Origin: Acidovorax sp. Leaf78
GTDB taxonomy: Bacteria > Pseudomonadota > Gammaproteobacteria > Burkholderiales > Burkholderiaceae_C
DNA: 64,000 nt
Assembly: GCF_001422735.1 (NCBI RefSeq)
Contig: NZ_LMLZ01000012.1
Coordinates: forward strand, 280,920 to 344,919
Reading direction: 5' to 3'
This document shows, piece after piece, positions 26,601 through 31,693 of this stretch; the first letter of the stretch is position 1; every line of letters begins with the position of its first letter. The position numbers and the translations under genes are program-made. The notes under the pieces are model-generated. The model worked only from the letters and a program-made list of their open reading frames with translations. It was not told the DNA's origin and ran no database searches.

Positions 26601-27941
26601 GCTGGTGCAGTGACGGTCAGTGCCCAAACCATGGTCAATACGACTACGGCAGGGAACCAGTCCCCGCCGACCATGGTCGGATTGGACACCGGCGGATTCT
26701 TTGCTGCCTGGTATGACGATTCCTGGGCTGACCCGGGCAATTCCGTGATTCGCGGCCAGTACTTCAACGCTCAGGGCGCGAAGGTCGGCAGCGAAATTCT
26801 GGTGAGCAACTACCGGGCGGAACTCAGCGACGCGGGAGAGCAGCCACCGCTGCACGTCACCGCGTTGGTCGGTGGCAAGGTGGTGGTGTCCTGGAACACC
26901 GAGGCTGACGATGCCAGGGACGGCAGCGGTGCCGCTGTCTACCAGGCCGTCATCGACATGCCCGCCACGACAGTGGTCAATGGCACGGCGGAACTGAACA
27001 GCACGGTGACGCTGAAAGACGGTGCAGGCACCGTCCTCGGTACGACGGTGACGGATGCGCAGGGACAGTGGCAGATCACGACGAGCGAAGTGCAGGACAG
27101 CACCAGGCCCTTGTACGCGACCGTGGTCGACAAGGCCGGCAACAGCGTGACCAAGCCCATCAACTTCACGCCGCCGGTGGTGTTGGACCTGAACCACGAT
27201 GGCCACATCGAATACGGCCATGTCGTGATGGACGTGACCGGAGACGGCGTAGCGGAGCGCACCGCCTGGACAGGCGCCAACGATGGCGTGCTGGTGTGGG
27301 ACAAGCACGGCGATGGCGTGGTGCACGACAGCAGCCAGTACGCCTTTACCCAGTACGGCGGCAGCACCGACCTGCAAGGCCTGGCCGCACGCTTCGATAC
27401 CAACCATGATGGCGTGTTCGATGCGAACGACAAGGAGTTCTCGCAGTTCGCGGTGTGGCGCGATGCCAACCAGAACGGTTTGAGCGATGCGGGCGAGGTC
27501 CGGTCGCTGGCCGACTGGGGCATCACGTCCATCGGTTTGACCAGCGATGGACAGGTGCGGCACGGCGACGGCGTGATCGAGTTCGGGCGCACATCGGCCA
27601 CCATGGCTGACGGATCGTCGATGTTGGTGGCCGACGCCATGTTCGCCCACGATTCGCTGGACGCCCTGGTGCAAAACGCCACTGTCGCTCCGCACGGCAA
27701 CCCGGGCACGGACGACGCATCGCCTGTCACGGTGGATATGAAGCCGTTGGAGGTCCATGCCTTTGCCACCAAGCCGCTGTTGGTGACGGTCGACGGCAAC
27801 GATGCAGGGCGACTGGACGGTGCTGGCGCGAAGCACGCGGATGCGACGGCGTCCATCGACGACCACACACCCGACGTGTGGCACAGCGCGATGGCGAATC
27901 TGCTGGTCGACCAGCAAGCCGCGCTGCACCCGGTGCTCTGA
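14661..27941 (+). CDS. giant BapA-type adhesin, 4426 residues
   Basis: Residues 1-175 form a BapA-like prefix: an N-terminus without Sec signal, a segment with VRRVGADLQVDFLEDGTGSS and LIIEDFYDQDGSRLVGYGSD, then a hydrophobic stretch near 150-172 (MPMLLLGGAALSTVAIATYG). About 33 Ig-like modules of roughly 104 residues follow (about 185-3610), each with TDDTTPT-like starts, LYVDG or VYDNG centres and an LxVDTTAP linker. Next come four 119-127-residue units (about 3623-4105) with GGYFTAWYD and GKVVLSWQTED motifs, probably beta-propeller blades. The last region has EF-hand-like loops DLNHDGHIEYG, DTNHDGVFDAND and DANQNGLSDAGE. No RTX nonapeptides are seen. The following TolC-ABC-HlyD genes match the Salmonella bapABCD order, so export is by type I secretion to the surface. 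There is no clear Shine-Dalgarno. Confidence 0.92.
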   Translation: MTAEVYASVVKIDKSAISGAVNIDRPMAPKTVATPGQGVARISARGGVSIELTQANTQKAPEVVKVRRVGADLQVDFLEDGTGSSDLIIEDFYDQDGSRLVGYGSDGAVHDYIPQAGGSDQGLAGLVDGGEGAMQVLGDSAVGGGVGEGFGAMPMLLLGGAALSTVAIATYGSNPPVAAAPSKPSAPTSYNDNSAPVTSARSTAAATNDTTPGLNIGTGLVNPKLYVNGKEVAATYDATTGTLTPNAPLPEGSYKLTYSYANSDGVYSEQSDPMVLVVDTTAPAKPASAAGYNDNVGAVQNANSTAATTDDSTPGLNVGKGQTGAKLYVDGVQVPATYDAETGTLTPSKPLADGPHKITYTVSDEAGNESLQSDPISVAVNTANLVKPPAPTVYDDNSAPIVNAQSTASTTNDTTPGLKVGTGLSNPKLYVDGTEVPATYDATTGTLTPNVPLSEGKHSLTYANTSASGTLSEQSDALVVTVDTTPPATPTTAPVGYKDDVGSVQNSSSTAAATDDTKPGILVGQNLTDTPKLYVDGVQVPAVYDAATGTLTPSSALTEGAHTVSYTLTDAAGNESGKSPALSLTVDTTAPKAGSEGALTLTDDVGAVRGEVALGGVTDDARPTFKGTGAGADVAKVNVYDGNTLVGTATGNSNGNWSFEPTTPMSPGDHNLTARPVDAAGNEGPASSGWNFKVQGDTPAAPAITGVTDNAGGVTGSIGKNGTTDDTTPTVSGTGTAGTTVKLYANGQEVGSTTVAADGTWTATSSALAGDGTKLLTAKTIDSAGQSSAETVAYTIVLDTTAPTKPGVATATDDQGAVTGPIANGGATDDTTPTLSGSGTPGDTIKVYDNGTLLGSAPVQPNGSWSFTPATPLGSGAHTITTTATDAAGNISAASDPLNISVDTSGPATGSEGTLTLLDDVGSVKGEITRGSMTDDARPTFKGMGAGADVAKVNVYDGATLLGSAVVTNGSWIFEPATPLASGDHNLTARPVDAAGNEGPASTGWNFKLLGDAPAQPAITGVNDNAGSVTGNIAKGATTDDTTPTVSGTGTAGTTVKLYADGVEVGSATVAQDGTWRIASSTLTGDGTKLLTAKAFDGAGQSSNETGAYAIVLDTTAPAKPGVATANDDQGAVQGPVASGGTIDDATPTLSGAGTPGDTIKVYDNGTLLGSAAVQGNGSWSFTPTTPLGSGAHAITTTATDAAGNTRTASDPLNFTVDTSNVTVSVGKAVDDAGSKKGDLANGASTDDTTPTLVGTAAAGATVTVKEGGATLGTATADASGAWSFILPLQTQGQHNYTVEARNAAGTTGSTSFALIVDTTPPAVPSIGGATDDVGTVQGPVANGASTDDTTPTLSGTGATAGDTIKVYDNGALLGSTTVQANGSWSFTPLTPLTDGSHPLTATATDSQGNESTPSVAYTLKVDTTAPATPTAAPAGYKDDMGAVQSASSTAQSTDDTRPGILVGQNLTDTPKLYVDGVAVAAAYDPATGTLTPVAGLADGAHTFSYTLTDAAGNESGKSPALAITVDTGAPATGSEGTLTLLDDVGTVKGEIARGSVTDDARPTFKGTAAGADVAKVNVYDGATLLGSAVVTNGSWIFEPATPLASGDHNLTARPVDAAGNEGPASAAWTFKLLGDAPAAPAITGVSDDAGSVTGSIAKGATTDDTTPTVSGTGTAGTTVKLYADGVEVGSTTVAQDGTWRVTSSALVGDGTKQLTAKAIDGAGQASPETGAYAVVLDTTAPAKPATATASDDQGSVQGPVPNGGTTDDAYPTLSGSGTPGDTVKVYDNNGNGATLLGTALVQGNGSWSFTPTTPLGSGAHVITTTATDTAGNTSAASDPLNITVDTSNVSVSVGKATDNAGSKQGDLANGASTDDTTPTLVGTAAANATITVKEGATTVGTATADASGAWSFTLPAQTQGLHNYTVEARNAAGTTGSTSFALTIDTAAPAVPAIGDITDDVGTVQGPVANGASTDDTTPTLSGTGATAGDTIKVFDNGVLLGSTQVRPGGSWSFTPQTPLTDGSHPLTVTATDPQGNESTQSAAYTVRVDTAAPTTPTAAPAGYKDDVGAVQSANSTAPATDDTRPGILVGQNLTDTPKLYVDGVQVAAAYDPVTGTLTPSTALADGAHNISYTLTDAAGNESGKSPALSLTVDTSAPTSGSEGTLTLLDDVGAVKGEITPGSMTDDAKPTFKGMNAGPDVAKVNIYDGATLLGSAVVTNRSWSFEPATPLASGDHNFTARPVDAAGNEGPASTAWNFKLLGDAPREPAITGVSDNAGGVQGNIAKGAATDDTTPTVSGTGAAGTTVRLYADGVQVGSTTVAQDGTWQVTSSALTGDGTKLLTAKAFDGAGQSSTETGAYAIVLDTTAPAKPGVATANDDQGAVQGPVSNGGTTDDSTPTLSGSGTPGDTVKVFDNGVLLGSASVQANGSWSFTPTAQLASGAHAITTNTTDAAGNTSATSDPLNFTVDTSNVNVSVGKAMDNAGPKQGDLANGASTDDTTPTLVGTAAAGATITVKEGATTLGTATADASGAWSFLLPTQVQGLHNYTVEARNAAGTTGSTSFALTIDTTPPAVPTIGGVSDDVGTVQGPVASGAATDDTTPTLTGSGATAGDTIKVYDNGALLGSTTVQSNGSWSFTPTAPLTEGSHPLTVTASDPQGNESTPSAAYTVRVDTTAPSAPVAPAAYKDDVGALQSANSTAPTTDDSRPGILVGQNLTDTPKLYVDGVAVAAAYDPATGTLTPATALAEGPHSISYTLTDAAGNESSKSPAFSLTVDTSGPAAGGEGTLTLLDDVGSVKGEIARGGMTDDARPTFKGTGVGADVAKVNVYDGSTLLGSAVVTNGAWSFEPATPLASGDHNLTARPVDAAGNEGPSSAGWNFKLLGDAPAQPAITGVSDNAGSVTGTIAKGDTTDDTTPTVSGTGTAGTTIKLYADGVEVGSTTVAPNGTWSVTSNALTGDGTKLLTAKAIDGAGQSSAETGAYAIVLDTTGPAKPSAPTATDDQGAVQGTVANGSTTDDATPTFSGSGTPGDTVKVYNNGTLLGSAVVQTNGSWSFTPTAQLASGAHAITTTATDAAGNTSVTSDPLNFTVDTSNVTVSVAKATDNAGSKQGDLANGASTDDTTPTLVGTAAANATITVKEGATTVGTATADASGAWSFILPAQAQGQHNYTVEARNAAGTTGSTTFSLTIDTTAPAVPSIANVTDDVGTVQGPVANGASTDDTTPTLSGTGGTAGDTIKVYDNGALLGATTVQANGSWSFTPTAPLTEGSHPLTVTATDPQGNESTPSAAYTVKVDTTAPSTPAAPPAGYKDDVGAVQGANSTAPTTDDTRPGILVGQNLSDTPKLYVDGVAVAAAYDPATGTLTPTAALPDGAHTFSYTLTDAAGNESSKSPALNITVDTGAPPAGAAPTSYDDNSAPVTNANSTAPATNDTTPGINVGTGLTNPKLYVNGTAVAATYNAATGTLTPNVPLADGTYNLTFTSANSAGTDSAQSGPLVLKVDTTPPAAPTIALDQDTAGTQTGSSSDAYTRNGSYTAGGVEQGAVVQYSQDGTNWSASKPTAVEGANTISVRQIDAAGNVSGSNSVSFTLDTSTAAPSQTTAQNVFVGTAPSFVLTGQQVNTTTAGDQSGPVTVKTSNGGYFTAWYDNALNDPAGAVHGQYYTANGIKIGNELTFGGGNWQVNGNGYANMPMLSAVALDNGKVVLSWQTEDSNGGVGGGGSNATSEVAYATATLTGSTASAGAPTLANTTLAGNQSGPAMVATKDGGFFMAWYNADDTDPQGVVRGQFFDANGNKTGGELQLGSWQVNGDSWAVGQPPLSAVTLSNGGIAVAWTAEGGPAGPNTASTEVAQVVVSSTGTVGPQSVANTTTAGNQGAPVMVATSDGGYFIAWFNDDSSVKGGQGQISGQYFNASGSKVGGEVALGTWVVNENTQVDMPFLTATALQGGKVAVGWQTEDSTNNTGPTDTNEAAMVVVSNNAGAVTVSAQTMVNTTTAGNQSPPTMVGLDTGGFFAAWYDDSWADPGNSVIRGQYFNAQGAKVGSEILVSNYRAELSDAGEQPPLHVTALVGGKVVVSWNTEADDARDGSGAAVYQAVIDMPATTVVNGTAELNSTVTLKDGAGTVLGTTVTDAQGQWQITTSEVQDSTRPLYATVVDKAGNSVTKPINFTPPVVLDLNHDGHIEYGHVVMDVTGDGVAERTAWTGANDGVLVWDKHGDGVVHDSSQYAFTQYGGSTDLQGLAARFDTNHDGVFDANDKEFSQFAVWRDANQNGLSDAGEVRSLADWGITSIGLTSDGQVRHGDGVIEFGRTSATMADGSSMLVADAMFAHDSLDALVQNATVAPHGNPGTDDASPVTVDMKPLEVHAFATKPLLVTVDGNDAGRLDGAGAKHADATASIDDHTPDVWHSAMANLLVDQQAALHPVL
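16149..24593 (+). repeat. nested repeats in the adhesin: six-module super-repeat of about 1.87 kb
   Basis: The module starting YKDD(V/M)G recurs at 16149, 18969, 20853, 22722 and 24594. Spacings are 2820, 1884, 1869 and 1872 bp. Each of the last three units holds six distinct Ig-like module types in fixed order. The first unit has nine modules because types 2-3-4 occur twice; the 936-948 bp excess fits three modules of about 312 bp. Copies of the same type are far more alike than neighbouring types, showing block duplication. Confidence 0.85.
25527..26975 (+). repeat. four-copy propeller-like repeat in the adhesin C-terminal part
   Basis: Units begin with an NTTxAG(D/N)Q motif at 25527, 25908, 26265 and 26637 (spacings 381, 357 and 372 bp). 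Each unit has two halves: one with GGYFxAWYDD, a GQYF motif and a KxGxE motif, the other with ALxxGKVxVxWQTED. This is reminiscent of the DGGFVVTW-type repeats of other large secreted proteins. Four units with two halves each could form eight propeller blades. Confidence 0.7.
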
Positions 27942-27957
27942 TTCCGGGAGCGACCGA

Positions 27958-27993
27958 AGCCACGGGCCACCAGGTCCGTGGCTATTTCTTCTC
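27958..27993 (+). terminator. terminator/attenuator between adhesin and secretion genes
   Basis: AGCCACGG pairs with CCGTGGCT around a ten-base loop, followed by the T-rich tract ATTTCTTCTCT. It begins 17 bp after the adhesin stop and precedes the TolC gene. The T tract is interrupted, so partial read-through is likely. Hairpins in this position are known in haemolysin operons, where they give far more substrate than exporter. Confidence 0.65.
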
Positions 27994-28085
27994 TGTGCAT
28001 GGATTCCCTGGCGCCCCGTCCGGTGCGAATGGGCGCAAGCCAGCCCACAAGCAAATTGGCAGATCAACAAACAAGTGAGTGCGGA

Positions 28086-29381
28086 TTGAAAAAGAGTAGT
28101 GCCTTGGTGGCCGGAGCCGCACTGCGTGGGTGCAGGGGCGTGGGCCTGGCCCTGTGCCTTCACATGGGGGGAGTAGCGCTCGCGCAGCCCACCATGTCGC
28201 CGGTGTTGCTGAACCTGATCCGGCAGACAGTGGAACTGCATCCTTCGGTACGGATGGAGTCTGCCTTCGTGCGGGCGGCCAAGGAGGATGTGTCTGCCGC
28301 GGATTGGCAGCGTTACCCCACGTTGGCTGCCCAGACCTCGTCCAACACCCCACGCCTGTCCACACAGCTCAGCCTGGAGCAGCCGCTCTGGACGGGCGGG
28401 CGCCTGGATGCGCAGCGGGATATGGCCCGGGCGCAGGAGGCGCTGCAGGTGGCCCAGAAGAAAGAGGTCCAGTACCAGCTGGCGACCAAGGTGGTGGACT
28501 CGTGGGTGGCGATGGTGCAGGCCGACGAGCGCATCAAAGAGACGGGCCGGACCATCGACCAGCTCGAGCGCTACAAGGCAATGATGCGCCGGCGTGTCGA
28601 CGCACAGGTGTCGCCCCAGATCGAATTCACGTTGCTGGAATGGCGGACGTTTCAGGCACGGGTCGATCTGCAGCAGACGCGCACGGCGCGCACGCTGTCC
28701 CGCAACCGCCTGCGCCAGCTGGTCGGGCACGAGCCCGAAAGCGATGCCGCATGGGACGCAGAGCAACCCCTGGCGGCGCTGGCGACGACCGCATCGGAAA
28801 CCCGGCATGCGCTGGGCCGGCAGATCGACGATGCCATCGACGTGCACCCCTCGGTGCGCAAAGCGCGGGAGCGGGCACGGGTGGTGCAGTACCAGGCCGA
28901 CGTGCAGCGGGCCGGGCTCGGGCCCGAGGTGTATTTGAGGGCGCAATACAGGGCCGGTGGTGCGGCGGTGCCGGGTGAGCGCAGCGTCTTCGTCGGTGTG
29001 CGATACCAGCCCGGCGCGGGCTTGTCCTCGCTGGCCACCAGTCGGGCTGCGTCTGAGCGGGCGCAGGGGCAATTGTTTGCGGCGGAGACCGCGCAGCGCG
29101 AGCTCAACGAACAGATGCGCACCGATCTGGAGAACATGGCCAGTGCGCAGATGCGCGCCGATGCCTTGGCGACCGCCGTCGGGTCCTCCACGGACGTGCT
29201 GGTGTCGAACGAAAGGCTGTTCATCGCGGGCAAGCGCAGTTGGCAGGAAGTTCTCAACACCGTGCGCGAGGGGGGCGACAACCGCCTGGCGCTGGTGGAC
29301 GCGCGCGCGGCCTTGCTGGCAGCCTACTACCGCCTGCAGGTGGTGCGTGGCGATCTGGATTGGCAGCAGAGTGCGCCGTGA
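28086..29381 (+). CDS. TolC-family outer membrane channel of the adhesin secretion system
   Basis: With the TTG start at 28086 the protein has 432 residues and begins LKKSSALVAGAALRGCRGVG, a normal Sec signal ending GVALAQ. An in-frame ATG at 27978 lies inside the terminator hairpin and would bury the signal, so it is rejected. The mature protein has the duplicated TolC pattern: LIRQTVELHPSVRMESAFVR with coiled-coil helices (AAKEDVSAADWQRYPTLAAQ), LSLEQPLWTGGRLDAQRDMA, and in the second half DDAIDVHPSVRKARERARVV and NERLFIAGKRSWQEVLNTVR. Such trimeric channels span the outer membrane and dock to the HlyD adaptor. It is the second gene of the adhesin-TolC-ABC-HlyD order and resembles LapE and BapB by context. 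Confidence 0.87.
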   Translation: MKKSSALVAGAALRGCRGVGLALCLHMGGVALAQPTMSPVLLNLIRQTVELHPSVRMESAFVRAAKEDVSAADWQRYPTLAAQTSSNTPRLSTQLSLEQPLWTGGRLDAQRDMARAQEALQVAQKKEVQYQLATKVVDSWVAMVQADERIKETGRTIDQLERYKAMMRRRVDAQVSPQIEFTLLEWRTFQARVDLQQTRTARTLSRNRLRQLVGHEPESDAAWDAEQPLAALATTASETRHALGRQIDDAIDVHPSVRKARERARVVQYQADVQRAGLGPEVYLRAQYRAGGAAVPGERSVFVGVRYQPGAGLSSLATSRAASERAQGQLFAAETAQRELNEQMRTDLENMASAQMRADALATAVGSSTDVLVSNERLFIAGKRSWQEVLNTVREGGDNRLALVDARAALLAAYYRLQVVRGDLDWQQSAP

Positions 29382-29508
29382 TCGTGCGGTCTGTCCTGCA
29401 GATTCGGCGGCACTGCGCGCGTTGGTCATTCTTTTCCTTTTTCAACCTGTCTGCCACATGGCCCACGAGTTCCGTGTGTGCGCGACAGGCTCGTTTTTTT
29501 TGGTTCCC

Positions 29509-29535
29509 GTGATGCACGTGATGCGTGTGATGCCG
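29509..29535 (+). repeat. three tandem 9-bp GTGATGC repeats
   Basis: GTGATGCAC, GTGATGCGT and GTGATGCCG follow each other directly, 28 bp before the ABC transporter ATG. They come just after an eight-base T run (29494-29501). They could be a slippage-prone leader or a regulator site; no function is known. Confidence 0.5.
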
Positions 29536-29563
29536 TGTGCGGCAAGGTCCAAGTGCGTTTTCC

Positions 29564-31693
29564 ATGAATAACAACCCCATAGAGCATTCCCTGGCGTGGG
29601 CTTTAGAACGACTGGCCCAGTTACAGGGCGTCAGCATCAATATGATGCGCTTGCGTGCCGCCGTGGAACGGCATGGACGGCCGGGTTCCATGTCGGGCGT
29701 GACCGCTGTGTGCGCCAGCCTCGATTGGTCCGCGCCCGTGATGATGAACCACCCCGACCGGGTGATGCTGCCGCTGCTGTGCAAAACGAAAAGCGATGGA
29801 TGGGGCGTGGTGGTGGACCGCGACCCGCAGCAGCGGTGGGTGGTCGAGTTTGCCGATGGCACCCGCCCCGTGGACGAGGCCGCGCTGACCCACTCCGCGA
29901 TGGTGGCGATGCGCCAGCGGGGCGTCGCCGCGCAGTCCGACACGTTCGAGGCCGTGCTCAAGAATGCGCTGCGCCCATACCGGGGCGTGCTGGTGGAGGC
30001 CGCTCTGGCGTCGGTGTTCATGGGCCTGCTGGCACTGGCCATCTCGCTGTTTTCGATGCAGGTCTACGACCGGGTCATTCCCACCCGCAGCGAATACACC
30101 CTGATCATCCTTGGCATCGGCGTGCTGCTGGCCATCTTGCTGGAGACGGCGATGAAGTTCGCGCGATCCCGCGTCATGGATTCCCTCACGGCCGGCCTGG
30201 ACAGCCGTTTGTCCCGGGACATCTTCCAGCGTTTGCTCAGCGTACGCATCGATCAGCTGCCCAGCTCGGTCGGCAGCCTGGCAGGGCAGATACGGGGGTA
30301 CGAGCAAGTGCGCGGGTTCTACACCGGAAGCACGCTGTTTGCGCTGGTGGACTTTCCGATGGCGCTGTTGTTCCTGGCAGTGCTGATGGTCATCGGGCAC
30401 CCGCTGGTGGCACTGGTGCCTTTGGTGTGCGGGTTGATGGCCTTGGTGGTGGGTGTCAGCCGGCACCGGCGCGTGAACGCTCTGGCCAGCCAGGGGTTAT
30501 CGGCCGCGAGCCGCAAGACCGGCTTGCTGGTCGAGGTGGTGGAAGGCGCCGAGACCATCAAGGCGGGTGTGGGCAGTTGGAAGTTCCTCTCGCGCTGGAT
30601 TGCAGTCAACAGCGACACCATCCGGCAAGACCTGGACATGCGCCATGTGAGCGAGGGCGCGGGGTACTTCGCAGCCACGCTCCAGCAGTTCAGCTACGTC
30701 GGCATCGTGATGCTCGGCTCCTGGGTCATCATCAATGGGGGCATGACGATGGGGGCGTTGATCGCCTGCTCGATCATTGGTGGCCGCATCATGGCGCCGC
30801 TGGTGACGCTGCCGGGCCTGATCGTCCAGCATGCCCATGCGCAGGCGGCCACCCGTTCGCTTGAAAAGCTCTACGCGCTGGAGGCTGACAACCATGGCGT
30901 ACCGCGTCCCTTGGTGCCCCAAAAGCTGCAGGGCCACTATGTGCTGCAGGATGTGGCGTTTGCCTATGGCAAGAATGCCCCGGCCGTCTCTATCAAGAGC
31001 CTGACGATTCAGCCCGGCGAAAAGGTAGCGGTGATCGGGCCCATCGGCTCGGGCAAGTCGTCGCTGCTCAAGCTGCTGGCCGGCCTGTACCGGCCTACGT
31101 CGGGCCGGGTGCTGGTCGACAGCCTGGACATGGCCCAGGTGAACCAGCAGGTCATCAGCCAGCACATCGGCTACCTGCAGCAGGAGCACCGCTTGTTCCA
31201 CGGCACCTTGCGCGAAAACCTGCTCATCGGCATGCCCGACCCAGGCGACGACGCGATGCAGATGGCCTTGCAGCGGTCCGGCCTGATCCAGTTCGTGGCG
31301 GGCCATCCGCGTGGGCTGGACCTGCCCATCCACGAAGGGGGCAAAGGGCTGTCGGGCGGGCAGCGGCAACTGGTGGCCTTCACGCGCCTGCTGTTGACGC
31401 AGCCTACCGTGCTGCTGCTCGACGAGCCCACGGCCAACATGGATCTGGCACAGGAAAAGCGCTGCCTGTCGGTACTGGGCGAGGAGGCGGGTGTGGGCAA
31501 AACGCTGATCGTGGTCACCCACAAGTCGAGCGTGCTCCCGCTGGTGGACCGCATCGTTGTCGTGTCCGGCCACAAGGTCGTGATGGACGGGCCCCGGGAT
31601 GCCGTGCTGATGCGCTTGAAGAAGGCGTCAGAGCCCGTGTCCGTACAGCCGTCCAACGCGGCCGCGCAAGGTGTGCAGGTGGTCACCGCATGA
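29564..31693 (+). CDS. type I secretion ABC transporter (LapB/BapC-like)
   Basis: The 709-residue protein starts MNNNPIEHSLAWALERLAQL. Residues 1-135 resemble a C39 peptidase-like domain (LQGVSINMMRLRAAVERHG, then WGVVVDRDPQQRWVVEFADG), but I see no catalytic Cys at the expected N-terminal position, so it is probably a non-cleaving docking domain as in LapB. The membrane domain (about 150-430) includes ALASVFMGLLALAISLFSMQ with VYDRVIPT, the classic T1SS motif. The ATPase has Walker A GPIGSGKSSLLKLL, Q-loop GYLQQEHRLF, signature LSGGQRQLVAF, Walker B VLLLDEPTANMD and switch THKSS. It powers export of the adhesin from the cytoplasm through the TolC channel. A weak 6-bp stem (CCTGTC/GACAGG) and T run lie upstream of it. 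Its stop overlaps the next start by four bases. Confidence 0.93.
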   Translation: MNNNPIEHSLAWALERLAQLQGVSINMMRLRAAVERHGRPGSMSGVTAVCASLDWSAPVMMNHPDRVMLPLLCKTKSDGWGVVVDRDPQQRWVVEFADGTRPVDEAALTHSAMVAMRQRGVAAQSDTFEAVLKNALRPYRGVLVEAALASVFMGLLALAISLFSMQVYDRVIPTRSEYTLIILGIGVLLAILLETAMKFARSRVMDSLTAGLDSRLSRDIFQRLLSVRIDQLPSSVGSLAGQIRGYEQVRGFYTGSTLFALVDFPMALLFLAVLMVIGHPLVALVPLVCGLMALVVGVSRHRRVNALASQGLSAASRKTGLLVEVVEGAETIKAGVGSWKFLSRWIAVNSDTIRQDLDMRHVSEGAGYFAATLQQFSYVGIVMLGSWVIINGGMTMGALIACSIIGGRIMAPLVTLPGLIVQHAHAQAATRSLEKLYALEADNHGVPRPLVPQKLQGHYVLQDVAFAYGKNAPAVSIKSLTIQPGEKVAVIGPIGSGKSSLLKLLAGLYRPTSGRVLVDSLDMAQVNQQVISQHIGYLQQEHRLFHGTLRENLLIGMPDPGDDAMQMALQRSGLIQFVAGHPRGLDLPIHEGGKGLSGGQRQLVAFTRLLLTQPTVLLLDEPTANMDLAQEKRCLSVLGEEAGVGKTLIVVTHKSSVLPLVDRIVVVSGHKVVMDGPRDAVLMRLKKASEPVSVQPSNAAAQGVQVVTA

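Noticed and set aside
14661-27941. RTX toxin interpretation of the giant protein
   Set aside because: No GGxGxDxxx nonapeptide arrays are visible; the acidic loops near the C-terminus are EF-hand-like instead.
25782-29429. Minus-strand open frame of 1215 residues spanning the adhesin end and the TolC gene
   Set aside because: It crosses two genes and a terminator and shows no recognisable sequence.
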